A stretch of DNA of 45,408 nucleotides from RGIG8748 sp045646525 (GCA_045646525.1 JAZRKX010000022.1:1-45408), one strand, 5' to 3'. Numbered from the stretch's first letter, positions 24,388 to 32,239 are shown. Program-made: numbers and translations. The notes: generated by a model from the sequence alone, not told the origin.

Positions 24388-24775
24388 GTATAACCTCCAG
24401 AATACAGCTTTTTATGGTGATATTTCTGCTCCTTTGCCTCATAAACATAAACCATGCGGCAAGCCAGATGAGTACAAGAAAAACGGTTACATAATGGGAA
24501 GCTGACATCACCTGTGATATAATATATACAGTAAAAGCGCCTATTATGGGCATAATATAGAGAAGAAAAGCATTCCAAAGAACACTGGAAGTGTCTGCCC
24601 CTATAAGAACTGTGTCGCCCGTTTGGGCACCCAAAGTATTTGCAACTTCAACTTCTATCTCGGGATTGTTACACACACGGCACTCACCGCAGTCATGACC
24701 GCAGGCGGAGGATTTGCGGATTCGTACCAAAGCTTTTTCGCCGTTTGTATTTATCACAATTCCCTTGCCTTGCAT
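24374..24775 (-). CDS. SoxR-reducing system RseC family protein
   Basis: A 133-residue RseC-like membrane protein. The N-terminal domain (GIVINTNGEKALVRIRKSSACGHDCGECRVCNNPEIEVEVANTLGAQTGDTVLIG) holds the four-cysteine motif C-x3-C-x2-C-x2-C (residues 25-35), and two membrane helices follow (LWNAFLLYIMPIIGAFTVYII and YVTVFLVLIWLAAWFMFM). In Escherichia coli RseC works with the Rsx/Rnf complex to keep SoxR reduced. No rnf or rsx genes lie in the window; here it leads the operon for the kor ferredoxin enzyme, suggesting some membrane redox or Fe-S role. Confidence 0.87.
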   Translation of the reverse strand: MQGKGIVINTNGEKALVRIRKSSACGHDCGECRVCNNPEIEVEVANTLGAQTGDTVLIGADTSSVLWNAFLLYIMPIIGAFTVYIISQVMSASHYVTVFLVLIWLAAWFMFMRQRSRNITIKSCILEVIHEKN

Positions 24776-24806
24776 TTGACAACCTCCGAAAAATAGTATA
24801 TCCTAT

Positions 24807-24835
24807 ATTATAACAGATACAATTTGCAATTTCAA
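24807..24835 (-). promoter_or_regulatory. Promoter of the RseC-like/kor operon
   Basis: Minus-strand TTGAAA (24830-24835) and TATAAT (24807-24812) have 17-bp spacing, about 32 bp before the start codon. CGGAGG is the ribosome site. Confidence 0.78.
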
Positions 24836-24929
24836 TATATTAGAAAGAAATTTTTAAGGTATATTTGCGAAAAATAGGTTATTTTACGAAAAATTCGCAC
24901 AAAATTTATTTAACTTACGAGGTGTTATT

Positions 24930-25886
24930 ATGACTATTACTGTGTTTCTGTTTCTGGTTGGTATTGTTTTTCTTATAAAGGGCGGCGATTGGTTTGTAGA
25001 CGGAGCTACCAAAATTGCAAGGCGCTTTGGAATATCCGAGCTTATAATCGGTGCAACTGTAGTGTCTATAGGAACCACACTTCCCGAGGTTATGGTTTCG
25101 GCAACCTCGGCGCTAAAGGGTGCAGGCGATATAGCATACGGCAATGCCATCGGCTCTATAATATGCAACACATCGCTTATTGCGGCAATTACAGTGGCGC
25201 TTAAGCCATCTGAAATGGAACGAAAATCCTTTGCATTGCCTGTTGTGTTCTTCTTTGTTGCGGCTGTGTATTATTCGTATATTGCGTATTTTAAGGAGTA
25301 TTTTTCAAGAGCTGCGGGAATTATTCTACTTGCAATGTTCGGGGTATATGTTCTGGTAAATATATTAAGGGTTAAGGACTGTGCCGTTTCTCCTGATAAT
25401 GATGCGGCTGCAGACGGCACGGGCAAGGCAACCCTGTCTCTTATAGTCGGCGCGGCGGTTATAGCCGTAGGCGCTCGCTTTGTTGTGGACAACGGCATTA
25501 TAATAGCAGGTGCTCTGGGTGTTCCCCAGAGTGTTATTGCACTTACTTTTGTGGCGCTTGGCACATCGCTTCCCGAGCTTGTAACAGCCGTTACGGCTCT
25601 TGTAAAAGGACACGGTGCGCTCTCTCTTGGCAATATAATAGGGGCAAACCTTTTCAATCTTGTGCTTGTAAGCGGAATTTCCGTAACACTCTCGCCGTTT
25701 GCGGTACCGCAGAGTGCCAAACTCTTTGGATATAATGCGTCCTATGTCCTTGATATACCCCTTATGCTTACAGTTATGCTTGTCCTTTCTGTGCCTGCAC
25801 TTATAAAGCAGAAATTATATCGTACACAGGGTATAGTGCTTCTTCTTGTTTATGCGGCATTTTGCTTTGTACAGTTTACCATGTAA
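24930..25886 (+). CDS. Calcium/sodium antiporter (CaCA family, YrbG-like)
   Basis: A 318-residue membrane antiporter. Two inverted-topology halves each have the alpha-repeat motif of the CaCA family: IIGATVVSIGTTLPEVMVSATSALKG...AYGNAIGSIICNTSL near residue 38 and ALTFVALGTSLPELVTAVTALVKG...SLGNIIGANLFNLVL near 205. Ten or so helices are visible. The glutamates in the TTLPE and TSLPE motifs are the ion-coordinating residues of the family. GAGGTG precedes the ATG. No operon partner is evident: the next gene has its own promoter. The ions actually exchanged are inferred from the family. Confidence 0.92.
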   Translation: MTITVFLFLVGIVFLIKGGDWFVDGATKIARRFGISELIIGATVVSIGTTLPEVMVSATSALKGAGDIAYGNAIGSIICNTSLIAAITVALKPSEMERKSFALPVVFFFVAAVYYSYIAYFKEYFSRAAGIILLAMFGVYVLVNILRVKDCAVSPDNDAAADGTGKATLSLIVGAAVIAVGARFVVDNGIIIAGALGVPQSVIALTFVALGTSLPELVTAVTALVKGHGALSLGNIIGANLFNLVLVSGISVTLSPFAVPQSAKLFGYNASYVLDIPLMLTVMLVLSVPALIKQKLYRTQGIVLLLVYAAFCFVQFTM

Positions 25887-25900
25887 ATGATTACTGTCGG

Positions 25901-25929
25901 TTGACAAAATATATATTTTGTATTATTAT
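25901..25929 (+). promoter_or_regulatory. Promoter of the cps-like operon
   Basis: TTGACA (25901-25906) and TATTAT (25924-25929) have 17-bp spacing. A second overlapping TATAAT (25929-25934) is at 22 bp and less likely. Confidence 0.72.
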
Positions 25930-25985
25930 ATAATAGATAATGGTTTTTTGTGTTCGAAAATGTGCAGAAAGAAGTGTATGCGTTC

Positions 25986-26711
25986 ATGATTGCCTTTACA
26001 GATATTCATTCTCATGTGCTTCACGGTGTGGACGACGGCTCGAAAGATATACTTACTGCAGTTACTACTTTAAAGAAGATGAGTAAGTTAGGGGTAAAAA
26101 ATCTTATCCTTACACCTCATTACTGCAAGCGCAGAGGCTACGAAACCTCTGTGGAAAGTATTAAGCGGGCATACAAAGAGCTTTGCGATATATGCAGTAC
26201 GGAGAATATAGGTATTCATCTGTATCTTGGTACGGAAATGGAGTATTCTACAGATACCGTTCGCTATATACGCGAGGGAAGAGTGCTTACTCTTGCAGAT
26301 ACAAAGTACATACTTACCGAATTTGCGCCGTATGTAAGCTCGAACACAGTGCTAAAGGCATGCAACGAGCTACTGCAGCTTGGCTATACACCCATAATCG
26401 CTCATGTGGAGCGCTATGAGGCGCTTTGCAATCACTTTGAACTTTTGCATGAGCTTAAAGACAGGGGTGTACTTATACAGGTAAACATACGCTCTGTGTG
26501 CAGTGCGGGTTTTAAACTCAGACGGTTTTTGAAGCGCATTTTTTCAGAGGGTATTGCGGATTTTCTGGCGGGCGATGTGCACAATTATCCCATCGACAGA
26601 AAAGAGATGGAGAAGTGCAAAAAATTTGTAGTTAAGAACTCGTCGGACAAATATTACAGAAAGCTTTTGCACGAAAATGCCGATAATATTATTAACGGGG
26701 GACAAATTTAA
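25986..26711 (+). CDS. cpsB: CpsB/YwqE-type tyrosine-protein phosphatase (PHP fold)
   Basis: A metal-dependent phosphotyrosine phosphatase that acts on the BY-kinase of the same cluster. The 241-residue protein has the PHP motif FTDIHSHVLHGVDDGSKD at its N-terminus, LTPHYCKRRG, EMEYSTDTVR and LAGDVHNY as metal-binding motifs, and IIAHVERYEALC. The ATG at 25986 (MIAFTDIHSH) is taken as start because it matches the family. In-frame GTGs upstream (25950-25974) are possible, and its ribosome site is weak. The stop overlaps the next start (TAATG). It heads the module with CpsC and CpsD. Confidence 0.88.
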   Translation: MIAFTDIHSHVLHGVDDGSKDILTAVTTLKKMSKLGVKNLILTPHYCKRRGYETSVESIKRAYKELCDICSTENIGIHLYLGTEMEYSTDTVRYIREGRVLTLADTKYILTEFAPYVSSNTVLKACNELLQLGYTPIIAHVERYEALCNHFELLHELKDRGVLIQVNIRSVCSAGFKLRRFLKRIFSEGIADFLAGDVHNYPIDRKEMEKCKKFVVKNSSDKYYRKLLHENADNIINGGQI

Positions 26712-27454
26712 TGGAAAATGAAAGAATCACCGAAAATGAAATTAACATTCTTGATATGCTCTTTATAGTGCGCAAGAATCTTACCAAAATTATTCTTACT
26801 GCAGTTATTGCCGCAATAGTATTTTTGACATATACACTTACTCTGGTTACTCCTCTTTATAAGTCTACAACACAGCTTCTTGTAAAGGGAATAAGCCAGG
26901 AGGCAATGAGCATATATCCCGACTCCACTTCCAGAATCATGCTTATGAACAACAGCATCGAGGTTCTTTCGGGAACAGAGGTTATGTTAGATGTTATAGA
27001 CGAGCTTGAGCTTGAACTTACGCCCGAGCAGCTTCAGTCCATGGTATCCATTTCCTCGCCTGCAGACACACAGGTTATCAAGATCTCTGTAGTATCTGCA
27101 GACAGAAAGCTTGCCAAGGATATAGCAGCTGCCTTTGCAGAGCTTACACACAGCGTTCTTGCAGAGAATGTGGGTGTATCTGCCTTAAGTACCATACAGG
27201 AAGCCAAGACACCCATTAATCCCATATCGCCAAACCCCATCAAAAATACAATACTCGGAGGATTTTTAGGCGGTATTCTTGCAGCAGGCTTTTACCTTGT
27301 TCTCTGGTTTGTAAACAACAAAATATACACTCCCGCTGATGCGGAAAAAGCACTTGGACTTACAGTTTTCTCCTCCATTCCGCTTGTGGAAAATGAGCAG
27401 GAAAATACAGAGAAAAAAGCAAGTGACAAAAAAGCCGAGGGAGGAAAGAAATAA
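26711..27454 (+). CDS. cpsC: CpsC/Wzz-type chain-length determinant and kinase activator
   Basis: A 247-residue polysaccharide co-polymerase of the Wzz family. It has an N-terminal transmembrane helix (IILTAVIAAIVFLTYTLTLV), an extracytoplasmic coiled region, the proline-rich TPINPISPNPIKN just before the second helix (TILGGFLGGILAAGFYLVLWFV), and a cytoplasmic tail. In Gram-positive bacteria the C-terminal tail of this protein activates the partner BY-kinase encoded next. It overlaps the kinase gene by one base. The tail is basic and acidic (ENEQENTEKKASDKKAEGGKK). Confidence 0.9.
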   Translation: MENERITENEINILDMLFIVRKNLTKIILTAVIAAIVFLTYTLTLVTPLYKSTTQLLVKGISQEAMSIYPDSTSRIMLMNNSIEVLSGTEVMLDVIDELELELTPEQLQSMVSISSPADTQVIKISVVSADRKLAKDIAAAFAELTHSVLAENVGVSALSTIQEAKTPINPISPNPIKNTILGGFLGGILAAGFYLVLWFVNNKIYTPADAEKALGLTVFSSIPLVENEQENTEKKASDKKAEGGKK

Positions 27455-28242
27455 TGCAGACAAAAGTTACTGTTAAGAGAATAAAGAGCAAATCCTTTAT
27501 CGAAAGCGAAGCTTACAAGAAATTAAGAACAAATATGCAGTTCAGCGGTAAGGATATAAAAGCCATTGCATTTACAAGTACACATCCCGGCGAAGGCAAG
27601 AGCGAGATTTCCTACAGAGCGGCATTCTCTATGGCGGAAATGGGCAAGAGAACAATATATGTAGATGCCGACCTTCGCAATTCCAATTTTACAGGTAGAT
27701 TTATAGAGAATTTTACAGGTGAGTTAAAGGGTCTTGTGCATTGTCTTGTGGGCGAAGCCGCACTCGATGATGTTATAGTAGGAACACAAAACCCCAACCT
27801 TGACTTTATACCGATTGGAGCTATACCTCCCAACCCCAGTGAGCTTTTGGCACAGGAAATTTTCGGAGAGATTATAGACCAGCTTAAGAAAAGATACGAT
27901 TATGTTATTATAGATACTCCGCCCTCGGGCTATGTTGTAGACGGTGTTGTGGCATCCAAGGCTGCAGACGGAGTTATATTTGTAGTTGTTGCAGGCACCA
28001 CAAGTGCCAAGGCGGCAAAGACTACAGTAAATGAACTTTCCAATGCGGGATGCAAGCTGCTTGGTACAGTTCTTAATAGGTGTATGACCAAAAACGGCAC
28101 CCAGTACGGTTACGGCTATGGCTATGGTTACGGCTATGGTTACGGCTATGGCTACGGTAATACAAACGGTTACAACAGTGAATTTGCAAACCCCAAGAAA
28201 AAGTCTTTGCTTTCTGTATTTAAAAAGATGAAAAAGAAATAA
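27454..28242 (+). CDS. cpsD: CpsD-type BY-kinase with Tyr-Gly repeat tail
   Basis: A cytoplasmic bacterial tyrosine kinase of 262 residues. Walker A is THPGEGKSEISYR (residues 43-55) with Glu after GKS where most relatives have Thr. Walker A' is IYVDADLRNSNFTGRF and Walker B is YDYVIIDTPPSGYVVDG. The C-terminus, the expected autophosphorylation site, is nine consecutive Tyr-Gly dipeptides plus NTNGY (from base 28105), then a basic tail KKKSLLSVFKKMKKK. It is co-translated with cpsC. Expected to control exopolysaccharide synthesis in a cycle with the CpsB phosphatase. Confidence 0.92.
   Translation: MQTKVTVKRIKSKSFIESEAYKKLRTNMQFSGKDIKAIAFTSTHPGEGKSEISYRAAFSMAEMGKRTIYVDADLRNSNFTGRFIENFTGELKGLVHCLVGEAALDDVIVGTQNPNLDFIPIGAIPPNPSELLAQEIFGEIIDQLKKRYDYVIIDTPPSGYVVDGVVASKAADGVIFVVVAGTTSAKAAKTTVNELSNAGCKLLGTVLNRCMTKNGTQYGYGYGYGYGYGYGYGYGNTNGYNSEFANPKKKSLLSVFKKMKKK
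28105..28158 (+). repeat. (Tyr-Gly)9 coding repeat in cpsD tail
   Basis: Nine consecutive 6-bp units of TA(C/T)GG(C/T) alternate codon variants. The block encodes nine Tyr-Gly pairs and is prone to slippage, so its length may vary between strains. Confidence 0.9.
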
Positions 28243-28254
28243 TTAAAACCAACA

Positions 28255-28282
28255 CCGCCAACGGAGATTTCTCTGTTGGCGG
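28255..28282 (+). other. Intercistronic hairpin between cpsD and wecB
   Basis: CCGCCAACGGAGA pairs with TCTCTGTTGGCGG (13 bp with one G-T pair). No T run follows, so it is a likely mRNA stability or partial attenuation element. Confidence 0.55.
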
Positions 28283-28301
28283 TCTCATAAGAGGTAGATA
28301 T

Positions 28302-29399
28302 ATGAAAACAGTAATGCTTGTATTCGGCACCAGACCTGAGGCTATAAAGATGTGCCCTCTTGTAAATGAATTAAAAAGCAGAAAGAATATAAATACAGTT
28401 GTATGCGTTACAGGGCAGCACAGACAAATGCTAAGTCAGGTATTGGAAGCATTTGATGTGGTTCCCGATTACGACCTTTCCATAATGAAAGATAAGCAGA
28501 CGCTTTTTGATATAACAATATCCATATTGGATAAGATAAAAACCGTACTCGATAAGGTGAAACCCGATGTAGTGCTTGTACACGGCGATACTTCCACAAC
28601 CTTTGTTACATCTCTTGCGTGCTTTTATATGCAGATACCCGTAGGTCATGTGGAGGCGGGTCTTAGGACATACAATATATTTTCGCCATATCCCGAGGAA
28701 TTCAACCGTCAGGCAGTGGGCATTGTGTCCAAATTCAATTTTGCTCCCACCGAGCTTTCGGCACAAAACCTTATAAAAGAGGGTAAGTCTGAGGACACGG
28801 TATACATTACGGGAAATACAGCGATAGATGCACTTAAAACCACGGTAAAAGAAGAGTACACCCATCCTGAATTGGAGTGGGCAAAGGACAGTAAGCTCAT
28901 AGTAATAACCGCTCACCGCAGAGAAAACCTGGGTGAGCCTATGCACAATATGTTCCGCGCAATAAGACGCATTATGGACGAGCATACAGATGTAAAGGCT
29001 ATTTACCCCATACACATGAATCCTGTTGTAAGAGAGGCAGCAAACGAGGAGCTTGCGGGTTGTGACAGAATACACATCATAGAGCCTCTTGAGGTACTTG
29101 ATTTTCATAATTTCCTCTCACGCAGTTACATGATACTCACCGACAGCGGAGGTATTCAGGAAGAGGCGCCGTCTTTGGGCAAGCCTGTACTTGTAATGCG
29201 TGATACCACAGAGCGTCCCGAGGGACTCAAGGCGGGCACGCTTAAGCTTGTGGGTACGAGCGAAGAGGTAATCTATAATAGCTTCAAAGAGCTTTTGGAA
29301 AATAAGGAAGAATACAAGAAGATGAGCGAAGCTTCAAATCCGTATGGAGACGGCTTTGCCTCCAAAAGAATTGCAGATATTCTTGAAAGGAGTCTTTGA
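28302..29399 (+). CDS. wecB: UDP-N-acetylglucosamine 2-epimerase (non-hydrolysing)
   Basis: Interconverts UDP-GlcNAc and UDP-ManNAc, a precursor of wall teichoic acids and capsules. The 365-residue protein has the family N-terminus VMLVFGTRPEAIKMCPLV, then GHVEAGLRT, the catalytic region ITAHRRENLGEPMHN and YMILTDSGGIQEEAPSLGKPVLVMRDTTERPEG. GAGGTAGATATATG is the translation start. It follows the CpsBCD module in the same orientation and is followed directly by the VanZ gene. It supports the view that this block regulates and feeds a cell-surface polysaccharide. Confidence 0.95.
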   Translation: MKTVMLVFGTRPEAIKMCPLVNELKSRKNINTVVCVTGQHRQMLSQVLEAFDVVPDYDLSIMKDKQTLFDITISILDKIKTVLDKVKPDVVLVHGDTSTTFVTSLACFYMQIPVGHVEAGLRTYNIFSPYPEEFNRQAVGIVSKFNFAPTELSAQNLIKEGKSEDTVYITGNTAIDALKTTVKEEYTHPELEWAKDSKLIVITAHRRENLGEPMHNMFRAIRRIMDEHTDVKAIYPIHMNPVVREAANEELAGCDRIHIIEPLEVLDFHNFLSRSYMILTDSGGIQEEAPSLGKPVLVMRDTTERPEGLKAGTLKLVGTSEEVIYNSFKELLENKEEYKKMSEASNPYGDGFASKRIADILERSL

Positions 29400-29400
29400 T

Positions 29401-29949
29401 TTGCCTTTTGTATCGCTTAGAAAGAGGACACCCGCTCTTAATATAGCTGCGGTAGTTCTTGTAGCTTTTATAATTGCAAACCTTGTATTTATATGGGTGA
29501 ATTCTGCCAAGGTAGACACATCCTCAAACAAAGACAGCAAAAAGCTCGCAGAGACTATTGTAAAAACTACTACCAAGGATTATGAAAGCCTTCCAAAGAC
29601 CGAGCAGCAGAAGAAGATAAAAGAAGCCAATGCCAAAATCCGCTCTGCAGCGCATTTTGCGGAATTTATACCATTGGGACTTTTTATACTTTTATTATGT
29701 CTTAATTTGTTTTTTTGCAAAGGTCAGTACACTCTTATACTCTTCTCAATGCTTTTGTCGGTAATACTGTGTGCGCTATGCGCTCTTTCGGACGAAATCC
29801 ACCAGATATTCGTAAAGGGCAGGGCATTCGAGGTAAAGGATATTTTTACAGATACCTTAGGCTCTTTTGTGGGAATAGCATTTGGAACTTTATTTTATTT
29901 GGTTATATATCGTATTAAATTGTTTCGCAATAAAGAATACGCACCCTGA
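29401..29949 (+). CDS. VanZ family membrane protein
   Basis: A 182-residue membrane protein of the VanZ family, with about four helices. The family signature is visible: AHFAEFIPLGLF, ALSDEIHQIFVKGRAFEVKDIFTDTLGSFVGI. A likely start is TTG at 29401, 9 bases after the AAAGGAG at the end of wecB. The first helix is at residues about 14-35 (LNIAAVVLVAFIIANLVFIWV), and a soluble loop follows. Its stop codon lies in the loop of the terminator that also ends mscL. VanZ proteins are named for teicoplanin resistance, but members of this broad family often have no demonstrated role in it; the function here is unknown. Confidence 0.84.
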   Translation: MPFVSLRKRTPALNIAAVVLVAFIIANLVFIWVNSAKVDTSSNKDSKKLAETIVKTTTKDYESLPKTEQQKKIKEANAKIRSAAHFAEFIPLGLFILLLCLNLFFCKGQYTLILFSMLLSVILCALCALSDEIHQIFVKGRAFEVKDIFTDTLGSFVGIAFGTLFYLVIYRIKLFRNKEYAP

Positions 29950-29968
29950 GGGTGCGTATTCTTTATTG
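29928..29968. terminator. Bidirectional terminator shared by vanZ and mscL
   Basis: A 19-20-bp perfect inverted repeat spans 29928-29968 around TGA, which is also the vanZ stop. The mscL stop (29963-29965) lies in its right arm, so both converging genes end within the stem-loop. Confidence 0.9.
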
Positions 29969-30364
29969 TTCGTCTTTTGCTTTTAATAAATCTCGTATTT
30001 CTGTAAGAAGCTCTTCGGTTGTAGGAGCCTTGGGGGCTTCTTCCTTTACTTCTTCCACTTTCTTTTTCTTAAATGAATTCATAATCTTTATGAAAGCAAA
30101 TATAGAAGCGGCGATTATTATAAAATCCACAAGAGTCTGGATAAAGTTACCAATCATTATGGCGTTTTCGCCCTCAAGAGCAATCTTAAGATCGGTGAAT
30201 TTCATGCCCTTTAATGCAAAAGCAAATATGGGCATTATTACATCGTTAACAAGGGAAGTGACAATTTTTCCGAAAGCACCGCCCACAATAACGCCGACAG
30301 CCATGTCAACTACATTGCCTTTCATGGCAAATTCTTTAAATTCTTTCAGTAATGACATTTTCAT
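29963..30364 (-). CDS. mscL: Large-conductance mechanosensitive channel
   Basis: A membrane channel that opens under osmotic downshock. The 133-residue protein has the classic N-terminal helix and first transmembrane segment (SLLKEFKEFAMKGNVVDMAVGVIVGGAFGKIVTSLVNDVIMPIFAF), a second transmembrane helix (NFIQTLVDFIIIAASIFAFIKIM), and a C-terminal basic helix ending with EELLTEIRDLLK. The start is either ATG at 30364, four bases after AAGGAG, or ATG at 30358, which matches the common MSLLKEF start. The Shine-Dalgarno lies at the foot of an inverted repeat. It follows spoVG on the same strand with a 60-base gap. Confidence 0.95.
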   Translation of the reverse strand: MKMSLLKEFKEFAMKGNVVDMAVGVIVGGAFGKIVTSLVNDVIMPIFAFALKGMKFTDLKIALEGENAIMIGNFIQTLVDFIIIAASIFAFIKIMNSFKKKKVEEVKEEAPKAPTTEELLTEIRDLLKAKDEQ

Positions 30365-30370
30365 TATTCT

Positions 30371-30413
30371 CCTTTTCGACAATTTCTTAGTAAATTCTAC
30401 ATTATCGAAAAGG
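30371..30413 (-). promoter_or_regulatory. Inverted repeat covering the mscL ribosome binding site
   Basis: CCTTTTCGA (30371-30379) and TCGAAAAGG (30405-30413) are perfectly inverted, with a shorter AATTT/AAATT pair inside. In the minus-strand RNA the proximal arm overlaps the AAGGAG of mscL, so the stem would hide the ribosome site. No U tract is visible. Confidence 0.6.
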
Positions 30414-30424
30414 ATTTGTCAAGC

Positions 30425-30703
30425 TTATACCTCCTGGTTTTCGTTTTGTATAAGCATGGACTGGTATTTTTCCAGTATCATATCCGAAAGCTTTTGGCGC
30501 ATTTCGGGATTTATGGGATGTGCTATATCCTTAAATTCATTGTCGGGGGTTTTTCGACTGGGCATGGCTATAAAGAGTCTGTCCTCGCCCTCAATTATTT
30601 TTATATCGTGTACTACAAATGAATTGTCAAAGGTAACCGATACCACGGCTTTCATTCTGGCATCCGATGCCATCTGTCTTATTCTTATGTCTGTAATTTC
30701 CAT
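30425..30703 (-). CDS. spoVG: Septation/sporulation regulator SpoVG
   Basis: A 92-residue SpoVG protein, a small DNA/RNA-binding regulator in Firmicutes. The start MEITDIRIRQM, then KAVVSVTFDNSFVVHDIKIIEG and LFIAMPSRKTPDNEFKDIAHPINPEMRQKL are near-invariant in the family. GAAAGGA precedes the ATG. It is encoded divergently from murC and upstream of mscL on the same strand. In Bacillus it is associated with sporulation and septation; here together with YunB it supports a spore-forming ancestry. Confidence 0.97.
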   Translation of the reverse strand: MEITDIRIRQMASDARMKAVVSVTFDNSFVVHDIKIIEGEDRLFIAMPSRKTPDNEFKDIAHPINPEMRQKLSDMILEKYQSMLIQNENQEV

Positions 30704-30845
30704 GTGTTCAAGTCCTTTCGAAATATTGTTAATCCTATATTTACCCTCTTGTATAAAAAATATTCCATTTATAAAAATAACTGTTTATTTTTTGAAAAAG
30801 TTGGTGTATAATTAAAATATATTAGAAAACATTGGAGTGTTTCAT

Positions 30846-32180
30846 TTGGATAAATATGTTCATTTCATAGGTATAGGCGGTGTCAGCATGAGCGGCATTG
30901 CCAAGATACTTTTAAATAAAGGCATCCGTGTATCAGGCTCCGATATACAGGAGTCCGAGGCTGTGGCAGAATTAAGAAATCTGGGAGCTACGGTATATAT
31001 AGGACACTTTGCTGAGAATATAACAGACCAGAATCTTGTTGTATACACTTCTGCTGTTCACGATGACAACCCCGAGATAATAGAAGCTAAGAAAAGGAAT
31101 ATAAAGCTTATTGACCGTGCTACAATGCTCGGACTTATAATGAAAGATTATAAAACCGCCATAAGCGTGGCGGGAACGCATGGTAAGACTACGGCAACCT
31201 CCATGTTTGCATATGTTCTTATGGGAGCTATGCTTGACCCTACTGTTATGGTAGGCGGTACATTAGACGGTATAAAGGGCAATTTGCGTATAGGAGAGAG
31301 CGAATACTTCCTTACGGAAACCTGCGAATACATGCGAAATTTCTTAAAATTCTTTCCAAAGGTGGCTGTAATTCTTAATGTAGAGGAAGACCATCTTGAC
31401 TATTACAAGGATATAGATGATATAATATCCGCTTTTTCGGATTTTGCATCTCTTGTGCCTGACGATGGCTTTGTGGTGGTAAATAAAGAAAGTGAAAATG
31501 CCATGAAAGCTGTTAGAAACATAGGAAAGAGGGTATACACCTTTGGCTACGGCGATGCGGACTTTTCCATAGCCAATGTGCACTATACCGACTGGGGCTA
31601 CCCTGTATTTGATATATGTCACAAGGGCGAAAGGGTACTGGGACTTGAGCTCAATGTAGCGGGAGAGCACAATGTTTTAAATGCCACGGCAGTTGCACTT
31701 GCCTCATCGGTTATGGGTATTGATACCAAGAGCATCAAAAAAGGTCTGGAGAGCTATACAGGCACCAAACGCCGTTTTGAAAAGAAAGGCTATGTAAACG
31801 GGGCTCTTGTTATAGACGATTATGCTCATCATCCTACCGAAATCTGTGCTACATTAAACGCTCTTAAAAATGTAAAGCACAATAACGAGTGGCTTATATT
31901 CCAACCGCACACCTACACAAGAACAATAAGCCTTCTGGATGAATTTGCCCTGTCGCTTTCGGGTGCAAAAAATGTTATAATTACAGACATATATGCCGCA
32001 AGAGAAAAGGACACAGGTATTGTCCATGCCCGTGACCTTGCCGATAAGATAGACGGTGCTGTGTATATAAAAACCTTCGAAGAAATAGGCGAGTATATTA
32101 AGAAAAATGCCAAAGAGGGCGATGTAGTCATAACCATGGGCGCTGGAAATGTGTGCAATATAATAGACCACCTTCATTAA
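30846..32180 (+). CDS. murC: UDP-N-acetylmuramate--L-alanine ligase
   Basis: Adds L-Ala to UDP-MurNAc in peptidoglycan synthesis, in the cytoplasm. The 444-residue protein starts at TTG (30846): GGAGTG lies 6 bases upstream, and the product then begins MDKYVHFIGIGGVSMSGIA, the family start. A GTG at 30837 is the alternative. The ATP loop is AGTHGKTTATSM (around residue 110), and later motifs are NVEEDHLDYY, VAGEHNVLNATAVALA and VIDDYAHHPTEICATL. It is a single gene between a spoVG promoter region and a strong terminator. A TATAAT at 30807-30812 is the only -10 I see and its -35 is poor. Confidence 0.95.
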   Translation: MDKYVHFIGIGGVSMSGIAKILLNKGIRVSGSDIQESEAVAELRNLGATVYIGHFAENITDQNLVVYTSAVHDDNPEIIEAKKRNIKLIDRATMLGLIMKDYKTAISVAGTHGKTTATSMFAYVLMGAMLDPTVMVGGTLDGIKGNLRIGESEYFLTETCEYMRNFLKFFPKVAVILNVEEDHLDYYKDIDDIISAFSDFASLVPDDGFVVVNKESENAMKAVRNIGKRVYTFGYGDADFSIANVHYTDWGYPVFDICHKGERVLGLELNVAGEHNVLNATAVALASSVMGIDTKSIKKGLESYTGTKRRFEKKGYVNGALVIDDYAHHPTEICATLNALKNVKHNNEWLIFQPHTYTRTISLLDEFALSLSGAKNVIITDIYAAREKDTGIVHARDLADKIDGAVYIKTFEEIGEYIKKNAKEGDVVITMGAGNVCNIIDHLH

Positions 32181-32193
32181 TAAATATACAGAT

Positions 32194-32234
32194 AAAAAAA
32201 CAGGAAGCCTTTTTTGAGGCTTCCTGTAATTTTT
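32194..32234. terminator. Bidirectional terminator between murC and the secreted protein gene
   Basis: A 10-bp stem CAGGAAGCCT (32201-32210) / AGGCTTCCTG (32217-32226) with a 6-base loop, an A run before and a T run after. Confidence 0.9.
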
Positions 32235-32239
32235 ATAAG

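Noticed and set aside
28105..28158. Six-base repeats considered as a non-coding microsatellite
   Set aside because: They are in frame in cpsD and encode Tyr-Gly, a plausible autophosphorylation tail.
29952..30815. A 287-codon plus-strand frame across mscL and spoVG
   Set aside because: It runs antisense to two unmistakable genes, has a low-complexity hydrophobic/Ser-rich translation, and no start signal.
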